From: Comamonadaceae bacterium OTU4NAUVB1
GTDB taxonomy: Bacteria; Pseudomonadota; Gammaproteobacteria; Burkholderiales; Burkholderiaceae_C
Direction of reading: 5' to 3'
Length of the DNA: 64,000 nt
NCBI GenBank assembly: GCA_024372625.1
Contig: CP099607.1
Location: 310,001-374,000 of the forward strand
This document shows positions 1 to 8,955 of this stretch, one piece after another (the first letter of the stretch is position 1; every line of letters begins with the position of its first letter). Under the pieces are notes generated by a model. That model was not told the origin of the DNA and searched no databases. It was given only the letters and a program-made list of their open reading frames with translations. The translations under genes and the position numbers were made by a program.

Positions 1-39
1 GAAACGTCGGCTGGATCGACCTACCGAAGACGGAACGAC

Positions 40-1104
40 ATGCCATTCACATCCCATCGCCCGAGCAGCGCGTTCGTCGCCCTCTGCCTCGTGGCCGCCA
101 GCGCTTCCCTCCTGGCCCAGCCCGCCCCGCTCGCGCCACGGGACGTGCCCGCGAAGACGATTCCCGTGCCGGACACCGTGAGTCCGGCCATGCGGCAGAT
201 CATCGCGCAGCCCCTGCGCGCGGGCTGGAACACGCCACCGACGACGGCGGAGGGCTGGAAGCAACTGGCGGAGAGCACGCGGGTGAACGCCCTGCCCAAC
301 GTCCAGGCCATGCGCGAGCGGCTGAAGGTGCGTGTCGAGCCCGGCACGATGGCCGGCGTGAAGGTCTACACGGTCACGCCGGAGCGGATCCTGCCGCAGA
401 ACCGCGATCGCGTTCTGGTGCAGATCCACGGCGGCTGCTACGTGCTGAACCCGGCGGAGGCGGCGCTGCCGGAGGCGATGCTGATCGCCGCCATCGGCGG
501 CTACCGCGTCATCGCGGTCGACTACCGCATGCCGCCCGAGGCCTATTTTCCGGCCGCGCTCGACGATTCGATGGCCGTGTACAGGGCGGTGATCGCCAGG
601 ACCGATCCCAGGCGCGTGGGCCTCATCGGCACGTCGGCAGGCGGCGCACTGGTGCTCGAAATGGGCCTGCGCGCGAAACAGATGGGCATCGCCCTGCCGG
701 GCGCGATCGCCTCCGGCACGCCCATGTCGGACAGCACCAAGACGGGCGACACCTTCCAGACCAATGCCATGCTCGACAACGTGCTGGTGTCGACCGAAGG
801 CTTCTGCGACGCGGCCGCCGCCTTCTACGCCAACGGCCACGACCTGAAGGACCCGCTGATCTCGCCGATCTACGGCGACATGAGCGGCTTCCCGCCGACG
901 ATCCTCACTTCCGGAACGCGCGACCTGCTGCTGAGCAACACGGTGCGCGTGCACCGCAAGTTGCGCAACCTCGGCATCGATTCGTTCCTGCAGGTCTACG
1001 AAGGCCAATCGCACGCGCAGTACGGACGCGACGACCGCATTCCCGAGGTCCGCGAAGCGTTCAGCGAGATCGGGACGTTCATGAATGCGCATTTGAAGCA
1101 GTGA
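40..1104 (+). CDS. Secreted alpha/beta hydrolase, HSL-type esterase
   Basis: A 354-residue protein that starts with a cleavable-looking signal peptide (hydrophobic stretch about 10-26, ending Ala-Gln), so it probably acts in the periplasm or outside the cell. It has the layout of hormone-sensitive-lipase-type esterases: an oxyanion-hole motif HGGC at 130-133 (most relatives have HGGG), the nucleophile elbow GTSAGG with Ser199, and likely catalytic Asp295 (TRD) and His325 (SHAQYG). The family hydrolyses carboxylic esters; the substrate cannot be told from sequence. The gene stands alone, convergent with the DUF3750 gene 80 bp downstream. The Cys in the oxyanion motif is an unusual variant. Confidence 0.85.
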   Translation: MPFTSHRPSSAFVALCLVAASASLLAQPAPLAPRDVPAKTIPVPDTVSPAMRQIIAQPLRAGWNTPPTTAEGWKQLAESTRVNALPNVQAMRERLKVRVEPGTMAGVKVYTVTPERILPQNRDRVLVQIHGGCYVLNPAEAALPEAMLIAAIGGYRVIAVDYRMPPEAYFPAALDDSMAVYRAVIARTDPRRVGLIGTSAGGALVLEMGLRAKQMGIALPGAIASGTPMSDSTKTGDTFQTNAMLDNVLVSTEGFCDAAAAFYANGHDLKDPLISPIYGDMSGFPPTILTSGTRDLLLSNTVRVHRKLRNLGIDSFLQVYEGQSHAQYGRDDRIPEVREAFSEIGTFMNAHLKQ

Positions 1105-1183
1105 TGCGTGCTCGCCGGCCCGAGGGGCGATGGCGGGCCGCCCGATGCCGCGAGGCGCTTGGTCAAGACGACGCCGGACGACC

Positions 1184-1975
1184 TCACGGCAGCCGGCCGA
1201 ATCCCGGCCATCGCAGGGCCCGGTCGTCGACGTCGAGGCCGAAACCGAGTCCCAGCAGGTTGAATTCCACACCCTCGTCGCGCGCCACCGTCACGCCGGC
1301 CAGCCCCAACGCCGACAGCTGCCAACCGGTGCCGCTGGGCGCGTGGTCGACGAAGGTGGTCGCGCCCAGGTAGTCCTTGCCGATCGCCGTGGGCGGCAGG
1401 TCCAGCCGCAGCGCGGGCACCTGCCGCGCGACCCAGGCCACGAAGGTGTTGCTGTTCGGGCCGGGCCAGAGGCGGTAGGACTCGCGCCAGGGATAGGCCG
1501 CCACGGCCGCCTCGATCTGCCCGATCATGGCTTCCGCCCGCGCCCCCCGGTGGTCGGCCAGCAGCTGCGGATAGGCGCCGTACCAGAGCATGTCGGGGGC
1601 TTCCACGTCGCTGGTGACCATGGCGTCGCCGCCGCGGCGGGCCCGCCAGCCGACGATGTGATAGGTGGTGTAGCGCGGGGCGCCGGCGCGCTTGACGGCG
1701 ATCCAGGGATGGATGCCGAAGGCCCCGCGCCAGCGCACGATCCGCGCGCCGTAGACCTGCACCACCGCGCCGCGCTCGAGCCCCGGATCGGGTGCCTGTC
1801 CGGTGCGCTCCTGACGCGTCAGGTGCCAGGGCGTGCTCAGGTCCAGGTCGCCGAAGATCAGCACGCCGGCCGGGCCCAGCAGCAGCAGCGCGACCAGGCC
1901 CAGGAACCGGATCGACCAGCGCGCCCGGCGCGACGCGCGCTGGCGAACCGGAGGCGGTGACGGTGCGTCGGCCAT
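1184..1975 (-). CDS. DUF3750 family membrane-anchored protein
   Basis: A 263-residue protein with a basic N-terminus and one hydrophobic segment at about 25-43, so probably anchored in the inner membrane with a periplasmic body. The body matches my memory of the DUF3750 family: a conserved Trp/Tyr-rich core with HPWIAVK, TTYHIVGW and WPGPNSNTFVAW, the last containing a Gly-Pro-Asn-Ser-Asn motif. The biochemical function of the family is not known to me. Its ATG lies 42 bp downstream of the argE-like stop on the same strand, so the two may be co-transcribed. Confidence 0.75.
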   Translation of the reverse strand: MADAPSPPPVRQRASRRARWSIRFLGLVALLLLGPAGVLIFGDLDLSTPWHLTRQERTGQAPDPGLERGAVVQVYGARIVRWRGAFGIHPWIAVKRAGAPRYTTYHIVGWRARRGGDAMVTSDVEAPDMLWYGAYPQLLADHRGARAEAMIGQIEAAVAAYPWRESYRLWPGPNSNTFVAWVARQVPALRLDLPPTAIGKDYLGATTFVDHAPSGTGWQLSALGLAGVTVARDEGVEFNLLGLGFGLDVDDRALRWPGFGRLP

Positions 1976-2017
1976 CGCGTCAGTGGGGCCCCGGCAAGGG
2001 CTTTGCGCCGGTCGTCC

Positions 2018-3175
2018 TCATTTGCCCAGCGAGCCGCCCAGCTTGCGCAGGAACCCCTCGCAGGCCTCCAGCTGATCCAGCGCCACGAACTCGTCGGGCT
2101 TGTGCGCGTGCTCGATGTGCCCCGGCCCGCAGATGACCGTTGGAATGCCCGCCTGCTGGAACAGGCCGCCCTCGGTGCCGTAGGCCACCTTGCGCGTCTC
2201 GCGGTCGTCGGTCAGCGCGCGCACCAGCTGGGTGATGGCCTCCTGCTCGGCCGTCTCCATGCCGGGCGCGGCGGCGGTGTTGGTGATGTCGATGTCGGCC
2301 TCGGCGTATTCCCTGCGCATCCGGGGCAGCAGGTCGTCGCGCACGTACTGCTCCACCTGGGCGCGGATGGCGTCGACCGACATCCCCGGCAGGTTGCGGA
2401 ACTCGTACTGGAACTCGCACAGCTCGGGAATCGTGTTGACCGCGATGCCGCCCTGGATCTGGTTGGTCGTGAGCGTGGTGAAGGGCACGTCGAAGCACTC
2501 GTCGTACGGACCGTGGGCGCGGTAGTGGTCGGCGATGTCGCGGATGCGGCAGATCAGGCGGGCCGCGTACTCGATGGCGTTGCAGCCCTGCGGCGTGAGC
2601 GACGAGTGCGCCGCCTTGCCGTGGACCCGGCAGCGGAACAGGTTGATGCCCTTGTGGGCCACCACCACCCGCATGCCGGTGGGCTCGCCGACCACGCAGC
2701 CCTCGGCGCGCAGGCCGCGCTGCTTGAGTTCGGCCAGCATCACCGGCGCGCCCACGCAACCGACCTCCTCGTCGTAGGAGAACGCCAGATGGATCGGCTT
2801 CGCGCGGGGCATGGCCAGGAACTCCGGCACCAGGGCGAGCGAGGTGGCGATGAAACCCTTCATGTCGGCCGAGCCGCGCGCATACAGCCTGCCCTCGCGC
2901 TCGTCGATGCGAAACGGGTCGCTCGCCCAGTCCTGGCCGTCGACCGGCACCACGTCGGTGTGTCCGGACAGCACGATCCCGCCGTCGGTGCGCCCGTCGG
3001 CCGACGGCAGCGTGGCGAACAGGTTGGCCTTGCGGCCGTCGGGCGACGCGATCACGTCGGCGCGCACGCCGTGGCCGGCCAGGCCCTCGCGCACGGACTC
3101 GATCAGGTCCAGGTTGGAATTGCGGCTGGTGGTGTCGAAGGCGACCAGGCGTTCGAGCCATTGACGGGTGTTCAT
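2018..3175 (-). CDS. argE: Acetylornithine deacetylase, M20 family
   Basis: A 385-residue zinc/cobalt-dependent M20A peptidase-family enzyme that would release ornithine from N-acetylornithine in arginine synthesis, or hydrolyse a related N-acyl amino acid. Visible metal-site motifs are SGHTDVVPV (His and following Asp), GSADMKGF (bridging Asp), DEEVGCVGA (catalytic Glu then metal Glu) and, near the C-terminus, GPGHIEHAHKPDE with the last metal His. I chose the internal ATG at 3175 because the protein then begins MNTRQWLERLVAFDT, as family members do; upstream codons in frame look non-coding. It diverges from the MHS transporter, with 146 bp between starts. Confidence 0.85.
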   Translation of the reverse strand: MNTRQWLERLVAFDTTSRNSNLDLIESVREGLAGHGVRADVIASPDGRKANLFATLPSADGRTDGGIVLSGHTDVVPVDGQDWASDPFRIDEREGRLYARGSADMKGFIATSLALVPEFLAMPRAKPIHLAFSYDEEVGCVGAPVMLAELKQRGLRAEGCVVGEPTGMRVVVAHKGINLFRCRVHGKAAHSSLTPQGCNAIEYAARLICRIRDIADHYRAHGPYDECFDVPFTTLTTNQIQGGIAVNTIPELCEFQYEFRNLPGMSVDAIRAQVEQYVRDDLLPRMRREYAEADIDITNTAAAPGMETAEQEAITQLVRALTDDRETRKVAYGTEGGLFQQAGIPTVICGPGHIEHAHKPDEFVALDQLEACEGFLRKLGGSLGK

Positions 3176-3321
3176 GGTTGGCGCGCTCAAAGCGAAGGAG
3201 TCTAGGCCGCCCCCGATGCCGCAGCGCGACGCTTCGGCATTCGTCCGCGCGCATGATCGGCGGCCTCGTTCTTGCACGCGTCCCGCCCTCGACCGTGTCT
3301 TCCCCAACTTCGACGAATCCC

Positions 3322-4626
3322 ATGCAAACCAACGCCGTCTCCAAGAAGAAGAGCATCCTCGCCGCCGTCATCGGCAACGCGCTGGAGTGGTACGACTTCC
3401 TCGCCTTCGCCTTCATGACGCCCATCGTGGCGAAACTGTTCTTTCCCAACAACCCGGCCGACCCCGACAACAACATCAACCAGATCCTGCTGACCACCGC
3501 CGTCTTCGGCGTGGGCTTCTTCATGCGGCCGGTGGGCGGGATCGTGCTGGGCCTCTACGGCGACCGCAAGGGTCGCAAGGCCGCGATGGTGATGGTCACC
3601 GGGCTGATGGCGGTGGCGATCGCGCTGATCACCTTCGCGCCCACCTACGCGGCGGTCGGCATCGCCGCGCCGCTGTTCATCGTGCTGGCGCGGCTGCTGC
3701 AGGGGTTCGCCGCGGGCGGCGAGTTCGGCACCTCCACCGCGCTGCTCATCGAGATGGCGCCGCCGGGCCGGCGCGGCTTCTACGGCTCTTGGCAGATGAC
3801 CGGCCAGATGATCGCCCTGCTGCTGGGTGCCGCGGCCGGCACGCTGATCACGGAGGTCTTCACGCAGGCGCAGATCATGGCCTGGGCCTGGCGCCTGCCG
3901 TTCGCCTTCGGCCTGCTGATCGTGCCGGTGGCGATCTACATCCGCCGCAACGTCGAGGAGCCCGAGGCCTTCGTCCGGATGAAGGCCGCGCAGGCCGCCG
4001 GCACGGTGCGCCAGGCCACGCTCGGGGAGATGCTGAAGAACCACCTGCGCGAGACGCTGGTCGGCATGGGCCTGGTGGTGACGCTCACGGTGTCGATCTA
4101 CATCACCTTCACCTACCTCACCACGTTCTCCACCGTCACGCTCAAGCTGCCGCTGCGCGACACCTTCCTGGTGCAGATGACCAGCGCCGCCTTCATGATC
4201 GTGCTGATGCCGCTGTGGGGCGCGCTGTCCGACCGGGTCGGCCGCCGCCCGCTGATGATCGGCTCGCTCATCGGCTACCTGCTCGTGCTCTACCCGGCGT
4301 ATTCGTGGCTCACCTCCGAACCGTCGATCATGCGGCTGCTGGTGGCGCAGCTGTCGATCTGCGTGTTCGTCTCGGTCTACTTCGGCGTCTTCAGCACCGT
4401 GATCGCCGAACTCTTCCCGGCCAACGTGCGCTCGCTGGGCATGTCCCTGGCCTACAACATCGCCGTGATGATCTTCGGCGGCTTCGCGCAGTTCATCGTG
4501 ACCTGGCTGATCCGCGCGACCGGCTCGCCGATGGCGCCGGCCTACTACGTGATGTTCGGCGTGGTGGTCGGTCTGGTGGCGGCCTGCTTCATCCGCGACC
4601 GCACGCACGACGTCTCGGTGCAGTGA
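3322..4626 (+). CDS. MFS transporter, metabolite:H+ symporter (MHS) family
   Basis: A 434-residue inner-membrane proton symporter of the MHS branch of the major facilitator superfamily, with about 12 hydrophobic segments. The family signature is clear: GNALEWYDFLAF in the first helix and the loop motif GDRKGRKAAM between helices 2 and 3, with GALSDRVGRRP at the equivalent place in the second half. MHS members import organic acids such as citrate, 2-oxoglutarate, shikimate or proline/betaine; the substrate here is not predictable. The ATG at 3322 was chosen because it places the signature about 20 residues in, as usual. A GC-rich hairpin follows the stop. Confidence 0.85.
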   Translation: MQTNAVSKKKSILAAVIGNALEWYDFLAFAFMTPIVAKLFFPNNPADPDNNINQILLTTAVFGVGFFMRPVGGIVLGLYGDRKGRKAAMVMVTGLMAVAIALITFAPTYAAVGIAAPLFIVLARLLQGFAAGGEFGTSTALLIEMAPPGRRGFYGSWQMTGQMIALLLGAAAGTLITEVFTQAQIMAWAWRLPFAFGLLIVPVAIYIRRNVEEPEAFVRMKAAQAAGTVRQATLGEMLKNHLRETLVGMGLVVTLTVSIYITFTYLTTFSTVTLKLPLRDTFLVQMTSAAFMIVLMPLWGALSDRVGRRPLMIGSLIGYLLVLYPAYSWLTSEPSIMRLLVAQLSICVFVSVYFGVFSTVIAELFPANVRSLGMSLAYNIAVMIFGGFAQFIVTWLIRATGSPMAPAYYVMFGVVVGLVAACFIRDRTHDVSVQ

Positions 4627-4631
4627 CGATC

Positions 4632-4666
4632 CCGGCGGGCGGCGGCGCCCCGCCATCGCCCGCCGG
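4632..4666 (+). terminator. Likely Rho-independent-type hairpin after the MHS transporter
   Basis: A perfect 9-bp inverted repeat, CCGGCGGGC at 4632-4640 and GCCCGCCGG at 4658-4666, begins 6 bp after the transporter stop codon. There is no U-tract, so termination efficiency is uncertain. Confidence 0.45.
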
Positions 4667-4763
4667 ACCCGCCGGGCCCGCCGATAGCCTGCAGCTATGA
4701 CAACTTTTGCATTACTAGGTTAAATTCGTCACGAAACCGAACAACCTGGTCGAAGGGCGCATC

Positions 4764-5573
4764 GTGGAAAAGAAGCTGGTCACCGTCGTCGTGCCGACGC
4801 ACCTGCCCGAACCCACGGCCCTGGGCAAGATCTCGCTGTCGCAGACCCTCGAAGTCCTCAAGCGGCACGTCATCACGTTCGTCGTGCCGGTCGGGCTGGA
4901 CACGCGCTGGTACGAGGCCTTCTGCCGCGGCAAGGCCGAAATCCGCTTCGAGCGCTTCGAGTGGCAGGGCCACCGGGAATTCAGCCGGATGATGCTCAGT
5001 TCGCGGTTCTACGAGCGCTTCCTGGCCTACGAGTACATGCTGATCTGCCACCTCGACGCCTTCGTCTTCCGCGACGACCTCGAGGCCTGGTGCGCGCGCG
5101 GCCACGACTACATCGGCGCGGTGATCTACGACAAGGGCTGGGACGACGGGCTGCCGGTGTCGCCGCGCAAGAAGCTGGTCAACGGCCTGCTGCGCCGGGT
5201 CGCCGGCGTCCAGCGGACCGAATACTTCGCCAACGGCGGCTTCGCCCTGAAGCGCATCGCCAGCTTCCACCAGCTGACCCGGCGCTTCCACCGCTACGTC
5301 CAGTTCTACCGGACGCTGGCCCGCGTGCGCGGTCGCGGCTTCCTGGAGGACATCTTCGTCATCCGCCACCTGCCGCGCCTGTCGCGCAGCTTCAAGCTGG
5401 CGCCACGCGCGGAGGCGGTGCGCTTCGGCGCCGAGTACGTGGACTACGACGAATCGAAGCTGCCCTTCGCCGCCCGCGCGCAGGAGAGCATGCCCTTCGG
5501 CATCCACGGCTGGATCCAGTTCCAGCAGGACTACTGGAAGCCGGTGATCCGGCGCTTCGGTCACCTGATCTGA
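4764..5573 (+). CDS. DUF5672 glycosyltransferase-like protein
   Basis: A 269-residue soluble protein. It resembles the DUF5672 group, thought to be glycosyltransferase-like: an N-terminal VTVVVPTHLPEPT segment, an acidic CHLDAFVFRDDL motif in the place of a nucleotide-sugar DxD element (about residues 93-104), and FANGGFALKR, a pattern common in family members. No membrane segment or signal peptide is seen. The start is a GTG, supported by an AAGGG ribosome-binding site 6 nt upstream. The preceding 130 bp hold an AT-rich patch (about 4695-4735) that could be its promoter. Sugar donor and acceptor are unknown. Confidence 0.7.
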   Translation: MEKKLVTVVVPTHLPEPTALGKISLSQTLEVLKRHVITFVVPVGLDTRWYEAFCRGKAEIRFERFEWQGHREFSRMMLSSRFYERFLAYEYMLICHLDAFVFRDDLEAWCARGHDYIGAVIYDKGWDDGLPVSPRKKLVNGLLRRVAGVQRTEYFANGGFALKRIASFHQLTRRFHRYVQFYRTLARVRGRGFLEDIFVIRHLPRLSRSFKLAPRAEAVRFGAEYVDYDESKLPFAARAQESMPFGIHGWIQFQQDYWKPVIRRFGHLI

Positions 5574-5630
5574 CGGCGCGGCCGTGGCTACGATGGAACG
5601 TCCCTTCCATCCCGAGCACGAGCCCTTCCC

Positions 5631-6566
5631 ATGACGATCTCCACGACGACCGAGGCGCCCACCGGCGACGCGGTCCTGTTCCCCGGTTTCTCCCGCCACC
5701 TCGTCGAGGTCGAGGCGGACGTCCGCATCGCGGCGGTGGTCGGCGGCAACGGACCGCCCCTGCTGCTGCTGCACGGCCATCCGCAGACCCACGCCATCTG
5801 GCACAAGGTGGCGCCCGCGCTGGCCCGGCGCTTCACGCTGGTGGCCGCCGACTTGCGCGGCTACGGCGATTCCTCCAAGCCGGCCGGCGCCGGGGATCAC
5901 GCCAACTACGCGAAGCGGGCCCTGGCCGTCGACCAGGTCGCGCTGATGCGGCACCTGGGCTTCGCGCGCTTCGACGTGCTCGCGCACGATCGCGGCGCGC
6001 GCGTCGCGCACCGGCTGGCGCTCGACCACGTGGCCGCCGTGCGGCGCCTGGTGCTGCTGGACATCGCGCCCACGCTGGCGATGTACGAGCAGACCACCGA
6101 CGCCTTCGCGCGCGCCTACTGGCACTGGTTCTTCCTGATCCAGCCGTCGCCGCTGCCCGAGCGACTGATCGAGGCCGACCCGGCGGCCTACCTGCGCGAC
6201 GTGATGGGCCGGCGCAGCGCCGGACTGGCGCCCTTCGACCCGCGTGCGCTGGCCGAGTACGCGCGCTGCCTGGCCCTGCCGGGCGCGGCGCACGGCGTCT
6301 GCGAGGACTACCGCGCCGCCGCCGGCATCGACCTGGACCACGACCGGGCCGACCGCGACGCCGGCCGGCGCCTGACGGTGCCGCTGCTGGCCCTGTGGGG
6401 CGAACAGGGCGTGGTGCACCGATGCTTCCGCCCGCTCGACGAATGGCGCCGGGTGGCCGAATCGGTCGAGGGCGAGGCGCTGCCCTGCGGCCACTACATC
6501 GCCGAGGAGGCGCCCGACGTCCTGCTCGCGCGCGTCATGCCCTTCCTGGACCGCCCGCTCGACTGA
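5631..6566 (+). CDS. Alpha/beta hydrolase, haloacetate (fluoroacetate) dehalogenase type
   Basis: A 311-residue cytoplasmic hydrolase. The nucleophile is Asp120 in DRGAR, not Ser. Measured from it, every residue known in fluoroacetate dehalogenase of Burkholderia FA1 (Asp104, Arg105, Arg108, Asp128, His149, Trp150, Tyr212, His271) has a counterpart: Asp120, Arg121, Arg124, Asp144, His165, Trp166, about Tyr227 (CEDYRA) and His288. The oxyanion motif HGHPQT is also present. The family removes halide from haloacetates, giving glycolate. Close relatives without proven dehalogenase activity exist, so the substrate is inferred. The gene stands alone, 57 bp after the DUF5672 gene. Confidence 0.8.
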   Translation: MTISTTTEAPTGDAVLFPGFSRHLVEVEADVRIAAVVGGNGPPLLLLHGHPQTHAIWHKVAPALARRFTLVAADLRGYGDSSKPAGAGDHANYAKRALAVDQVALMRHLGFARFDVLAHDRGARVAHRLALDHVAAVRRLVLLDIAPTLAMYEQTTDAFARAYWHWFFLIQPSPLPERLIEADPAAYLRDVMGRRSAGLAPFDPRALAEYARCLALPGAAHGVCEDYRAAAGIDLDHDRADRDAGRRLTVPLLALWGEQGVVHRCFRPLDEWRRVAESVEGEALPCGHYIAEEAPDVLLARVMPFLDRPLD

Positions 6567-6694
6567 CGCCGGGCGACCCGGGCGCACCGCCGATCTGACG
6601 GCGCCGTCCGGCAGCGGGCGCGCCGCGCCGGTGCGCACAATGAAACGGCATTCCCGCCCATCAACCGGTGCGCCCGCGCCCCAGGAGAACCGCC

Positions 6695-6904
6695 ATGTCC
6701 AACCACGTCTACAAGCTGCTCGAACTCACCGGGTCCTCGCCCACCGGCATCGAGGACGCGGTCCAGACCGCGCTGGCCAAGGCCAGCGAATCGGTGCGCA
6801 ACATCCACTGGTTCGAGGTGGTCGAGACGCGCGGACACGTCGAGGACGGCAAGGTCGCGCACTGGCAGGTCACGATCAAGGCCGGCTTCACGCTGGAGGA
6901 CTGA
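6695..6904 (+). CDS. Dodecin family flavin-binding protein
   Basis: A 69-residue protein with the dodecin pattern: short beta strand [12 protein letters not shown], helix with [17 protein letters not shown], then [13 protein letters not shown] and a final strand [12 protein letters not shown]. Dodecins form small hollow dodecamers that store riboflavin or FMN between stacked tryptophans; Trp in the HWFEV motif matches that ligand-stacking position. The ATG at 6695 was chosen because AGGAG (6683-6687) precedes it at good spacing. It is monocistronic and followed by a hairpin shared with the convergent recombinase gene. Confidence 0.9.
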   Translation: MSNHVYKLLELTGSSPTGIEDAVQTALAKASESVRNIHWFEVVETRGHVEDGKVAHWQVTIKAGFTLED

Positions 6905-6905
6905 G

Positions 6906-6922
6906 GCCGGGCGCCGCCCGGC
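6906..6922. terminator. Hairpin between convergent dodecin and recombinase genes
   Basis: GCCGGGC (6906-6912), a 3-nt loop and GCCCGGC (6916-6922) fill the 21-bp gap between two convergent stop codons, so it may act in both directions. No U-tract is visible. Confidence 0.45.
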
Positions 6923-6925
6923 GCG

Positions 6926-8836
6926 TCAACCCGGCTCGCGCGGTTTCCAGAACCCCCGCATCGCCGCCAGCCGGGAATCGCGCTCGGTGGTCAGGTACAT
7001 CGACGTGGTTCCCACCGAGGCATGGCCCAGGTTGTTCTGCACCACCTGGATCGGCACCGGCGTCTGGCCCTCGCGCCCCTGCAGCGCGTGCGAGCCGTGC
7101 GAATGGCGCAGCCAGTGCGTGCTGGCGCGGCGCAGCTGCTGCGCGTCGGCGCCGTCGAGCCCGTCGGCGGCGCGGGTCACGAAGACCTTGATCGCCTGGT
7201 AGAGCCCCGACGCCGACCATGGCTGCGGCGCCTCCAGCGCCGGATCGAAGCGCGCCAGCACCTGGATGGCCTGATTGCTCACGGCGTCGACCTGCCGGTC
7301 GAACCCATGCCGCGCGAGTTCGTCGCACAGTTCGTCGACCAGTTCCGCCGGCACCGGCACCTGCCGGCTGCGCCCGCCCTTGCCGATCACCGACAGCAGC
7401 CAGTCGCGCGCCAGCGCGCCGTCGGCGGCGCGGTACTCGACCTGCTCCAGGTCGCCGCAGGTCACGCGGGTGATCTCCGCCAGCCGCAGCCCGGTGGCGT
7501 AGAGCCAGCGCATGGCGCGGCGCAGGCGGCGCCCGACCTCGGTGTCGGCGTGGTCCTGCAGCAGCGCGTCGAGGTGGTCCCACTGCGCGAAGCTCAGCGT
7601 GCGGTTGGAACCCAGCGGACGCTGCGGGTTGGGCGGCAGCGCGACGGCCGCGAACGGGTTGCCCATCACGTAGCTCTGGCTCATCAGGAAGGCGTAGAGG
7701 CTGCGCAGGATGGTGATGGCCTGGCGCAGCGCGGTGGCCGTGAGCGGGCCCTCGAGGGGCCGCCACATCGACGACCAGCGCTGGCGGTGGCGCGGCCCGC
7801 ACCAGGCCGCGGGCGGCGCGGCCAGGAAGGCGCGGTACGCCGTCGCGTCCTCCACCGACAGCGACGACATCGCCTTGCCGCGCTCCAGGATCGCCCACAG
7901 CAGCAGGCGCTCGGCCTCCTTGCGGTAGGAGCGCTGGGTCGACGACAGGCCATCGCCCTCGACGTCGCCGGCGCGCTTGGACGCCAGCCAGGCGCCGATG
8001 GCCTCGTGGTCGTTGCCAGCCATCAGCAGGCACTTGTCGTGCGGCGCGCGGTATTTGCCCTGGCTGCCGTCGAGCGCGGCGGGCAGCACGAACTTCTCGT
8101 ACGGGACGATCGAGGTCGCCGCCGGCACCACCGCCGCCAGCGCCGCCGGGCTGAGCTGGCTGCGCCGCTGGCCGACGTGCGAACCCACGCGCAGGCCCAG
8201 CACCTCCTCGTTGGCGTGCAGCCAGTCGAGGATGCGCGCGGCCTTGAGCTCGCCCACGCCCGGCACCTGCACCCACCAGCGTGCGCCGATGCCGTTGATG
8301 CGCTCGACCAGCGCGAACAGCGTGGGCACGCCGGCGCGCTCCAGCCGACCGGCCAGGGACGGGTTCAGCCAGGCGCCGACGCCGTCGCCCGGGCGCGGGT
8401 CCTGGGCGACCAGGGCCTGCAGCCAGCGCAGGGCTTCCAGCTGCCGCTCGATGACGCGCGCGCGCCGCGACGGCGCCGAACCGCCCGGCGCCACATGGGC
8501 GGCCTGGTACGCCGCGATCTGCTCGGCCTCTGGAAAATCCTCCAGGCCCCGCGCGGCGGCGAATTCCTCGAGGCTCGGCAGCGCGGTCGTGGCGCCGAAG
8601 CGGTCCGCGTCGAGCAGGATCAGGCGCGCCGTCCCGGGCTTCTGCTCGCGGCGCGCGGCGGCGGCGAACTCGTCGCGGATCCAGGCGATCGTGCGGCGCA
8701 CGTTGCGCAGGTCGGTGTGCTCGCCTTCCAGGCGCAGGTAGCGGTTCCAGCTCGCGCGCTCGTCGAGTCCCTGCGCGAGCGCGCGCATGAAGGCGAAGTG
8801 GGCGTTGTGGAGCTTGCGCGGGGGACGTTTCTTCAT
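6926..8836 (-). CDS. Large tyrosine-type site-specific recombinase (DUF3701-type N-terminus)
   Basis: A 636-residue protein. The C-terminal half is a phage-integrase-type catalytic domain with all active residues visible: Arg in ATGLRLAEI, Lys in [14 protein letters not shown] (His-x-x-Arg), LGHAS and the nucleophile Tyr in TSMYLTT. The N-terminal half has a helix-hairpin-helix-like stretch, [20 protein letters not shown], of the kind I associate with DUF3701 integrases. It is about twice the length of XerC/D. The ATG at 8836 gives a basic N-terminus (MKKRPPRK). It sits between dodecin and metE with no attachment repeats or cargo genes seen, so it looks like a resident chromosomal gene. Confidence 0.85.
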   Translation of the reverse strand: MKKRPPRKLHNAHFAFMRALAQGLDERASWNRYLRLEGEHTDLRNVRRTIAWIRDEFAAAARREQKPGTARLILLDADRFGATTALPSLEEFAAARGLEDFPEAEQIAAYQAAHVAPGGSAPSRRARVIERQLEALRWLQALVAQDPRPGDGVGAWLNPSLAGRLERAGVPTLFALVERINGIGARWWVQVPGVGELKAARILDWLHANEEVLGLRVGSHVGQRRSQLSPAALAAVVPAATSIVPYEKFVLPAALDGSQGKYRAPHDKCLLMAGNDHEAIGAWLASKRAGDVEGDGLSSTQRSYRKEAERLLLWAILERGKAMSSLSVEDATAYRAFLAAPPAAWCGPRHRQRWSSMWRPLEGPLTATALRQAITILRSLYAFLMSQSYVMGNPFAAVALPPNPQRPLGSNRTLSFAQWDHLDALLQDHADTEVGRRLRRAMRWLYATGLRLAEITRVTCGDLEQVEYRAADGALARDWLLSVIGKGGRSRQVPVPAELVDELCDELARHGFDRQVDAVSNQAIQVLARFDPALEAPQPWSASGLYQAIKVFVTRAADGLDGADAQQLRRASTHWLRHSHGSHALQGREGQTPVPIQVVQNNLGHASVGTTSMYLTTERDSRLAAMRGFWKPREPG

Positions 8837-8955
8837 GGGCTCGGGCGGTCGATGCGGTCGGCGGACCCGGGCGGACCCGGGCCGACGTCCATTCTCGCGC
8901 GCCCGCGCCGCGCGCGTGGCCGCGGCCCGCCGGGCGCCCGGCGCCGGCAGGGCGA

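Noticed and set aside
6926..8836. Recombinase gene as the marker of an integrated phage or genomic island.
   Set aside because: No attachment repeats, tRNA gene, phage genes or compositional break around it; flanks are ordinary housekeeping genes.
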